DNA from: Bacillota bacterium
Lineage (GTDB): Bacteria > Bacillota > Clostridia > Christensenellales > Aristaeellaceae
Assembly (NCBI GenBank): GCA_023413135.1
Contig: JAEZQK010000085.1
Coordinates: 1-5,951, forward strand
Direction of reading: 5' to 3'
DNA length: 5,951 nucleotides
Part shown: one piece after another, positions 5,668-5,951 of the stretch
Layout of the letters: the number at the start of each line of letters is the position of its first letter
Position numbering within the stretch: position 1 is the stretch's first letter
Notes under the pieces: generated by a model
What the model was told of the DNA's origin: nothing
Databases searched by the model: none
The model's input: only the letters and a program-made list of their open reading frames with translations
Made by a program: the position numbers and the translations under genes

Positions 5668-5741
5668 CACGATTTTCTTATGTGCTATAACCGCCTATCG
5701 CTTTGCCCGGTCGGTATATAGCACATGACCAGAAAATCGTG
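5668..5741. repeat. Long imperfect palindrome, 74 bp
   Basis: Three nested pairs are visible: CACGATTTTCT (5668-5678) with AGAAAATCGTG (5731-5741), 11 bp perfect; TGTGCTATA (5681-5689) with TATAGCACA (5717-5725), 9 bp perfect; and ACCG (5690-5693) with CGGT (5712-5715). Internal loops are 2 and 5 bases and the apical loop is 18 bases. It starts directly after the terminator-like hairpin. It is either a structured transcript segment or a small palindromic repeat; no coding is apparent. Confidence 0.65.
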
Positions 5742-5767
5742 TAAGGTATGGACTTCTCCCAAATCCT

Positions 5768-5800
5768 TCCGAAACCACCGCACATGTCGCTGGTTTCGGA
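5768..5800. other. Stem-loop, 10-bp perfect stem
   Basis: TCCGAAACCA (5768-5777) pairs with TGGTTTCGGA (5791-5800) around a 13-base loop. There is no U tract on either side. It is the third in a series of stem-loops between 5631 and 5939. Confidence 0.55.
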
Positions 5801-5806
5801 TATACA

Positions 5807-5832
5807 AACGAGGGGGCAGTGGCCCCCTCGTT
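5807..5832. terminator. Very stable GC-rich hairpin, possible terminator
   Basis: AACGAGGGGGC (5807-5817) pairs perfectly with GCCCCCTCGTT (5822-5832) around a 4-base loop. Only TT follows on the plus strand and TTT on the minus strand. It may stop transcription in either direction or be part of a repeat; orientation cannot be settled. Confidence 0.45.
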
Positions 5833-5846
5833 GCTCCCCCGGGGCT

Positions 5847-5913
5847 TACTATTACTCTGACAACTACAGAAGTTATGATTTTGTGGACTGTAGAATTTGA
5901 ACACTGTAGGGCG
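5847..5913 (-). repeat. Fragment D of the GCCCCTAC-ended repeat family
   Basis: Read on the minus strand it begins CGCCCTACAGTGTTCA (5913-5898), which resembles the left end of copy B (CGCCCCTACAGCGTTCA, 500-516). Bases 5873-5847 then match 175-201 of copy A, with two differences in 27, including GTAGTTGTCAGAGTA. The fragment stops near the dyad centre (here AATAGT in place of ACTAGT), so it is roughly half an element. It shows the family on both sides of the gene block. Confidence 0.65.
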
Positions 5914-5939
5914 GGGGGGTTGGGCCCCCCGGCCCGCCC
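5909..5939. other. G/C-tract hairpin at the right edge
   Basis: GGGC (5909-5912) pairs with GCCC (5936-5939), GGG (5913-5915) with CCC (5933-5935) and GGGG (5916-5919) with CCCC (5927-5930), with a GG bulge. It abuts repeat fragment D and resembles the GC-rich hairpin at the right end of copy B. The homopolymer runs make it prone to slippage and sequencing error. Confidence 0.45.
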
Positions 5940-5951
5940 AATTTTAGTGAC

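Noticed and set aside
118..5913. Composite transposon bracketed by the repeat copies at both ends of the window
   Set aside because: The right-hand copy is a half element, several copies occur on the left, there is no transposase, and the enclosed genes look like ordinary chromosomal genes.

Overview
The window suggests a gut-type, Gram-positive Clostridia relative (Bacillota). This is an inference from three things: strong AGGAGG-type ribosome binding sites, near-consensus sigma-A promoters (TTGACA-N17-TATAAT), and short GC-rich palindromic repeats (GCCCCTAC..., CTTCCCCTTGAGGGGAAG...) of a kind I associate with genomes of that group. No rRNA, tRNA, CRISPR array, transposase or phage gene is visible.

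Layout. Positions 1-796 carry no credible gene. They hold a nest of small non-coding repeats: a GCCCCTAC-ended family with one complete copy (492-654), one truncated copy (118-245) and one fragment (701-732), plus an unrelated 125-bp element with inverted-repeat ends (291-415). Positions 797-2626 (minus) encode a four-domain cyclic-di-GMP protein: receiver-like, PAS, GGDEF, HD-GYP. Its promoter and a perfect palindrome lie in the 318-bp gap before the next gene. Positions 2945-4000 (minus) encode a LacI-family repressor. A divergent intergenic region follows (4001-4352). It contains a promoter for each direction and an 18-bp operator-like palindrome that also fits the CcpA cre consensus. Positions 4353-5621 (plus) encode a secreted family-1 ABC sugar-binding protein. 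Positions 5622-5951 hold a run of five stem-loops and a further fragment of the left-end repeat family.

How the genes work together. The LacI-type regulator and the divergently transcribed sugar-binding protein form a standard local sugar-uptake control pair. The permease and ATPase genes are not in the window; if they are linked, they should lie to the right of 5951. The c-di-GMP gene has its own promoter and is probably a separate transcription unit.

The most noteworthy points are: (1) the repeat family, with a conserved 34-bp dyad core, on both sides of the gene block; (2) a bifunctional-looking c-di-GMP enzyme whose receiver domain has lost most of its phosphorylation pocket; (3) a sugar-binding protein without a lipobox; (4) the stem-loop series downstream of it. 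I found no clear sign of a wholly new multi-gene system.
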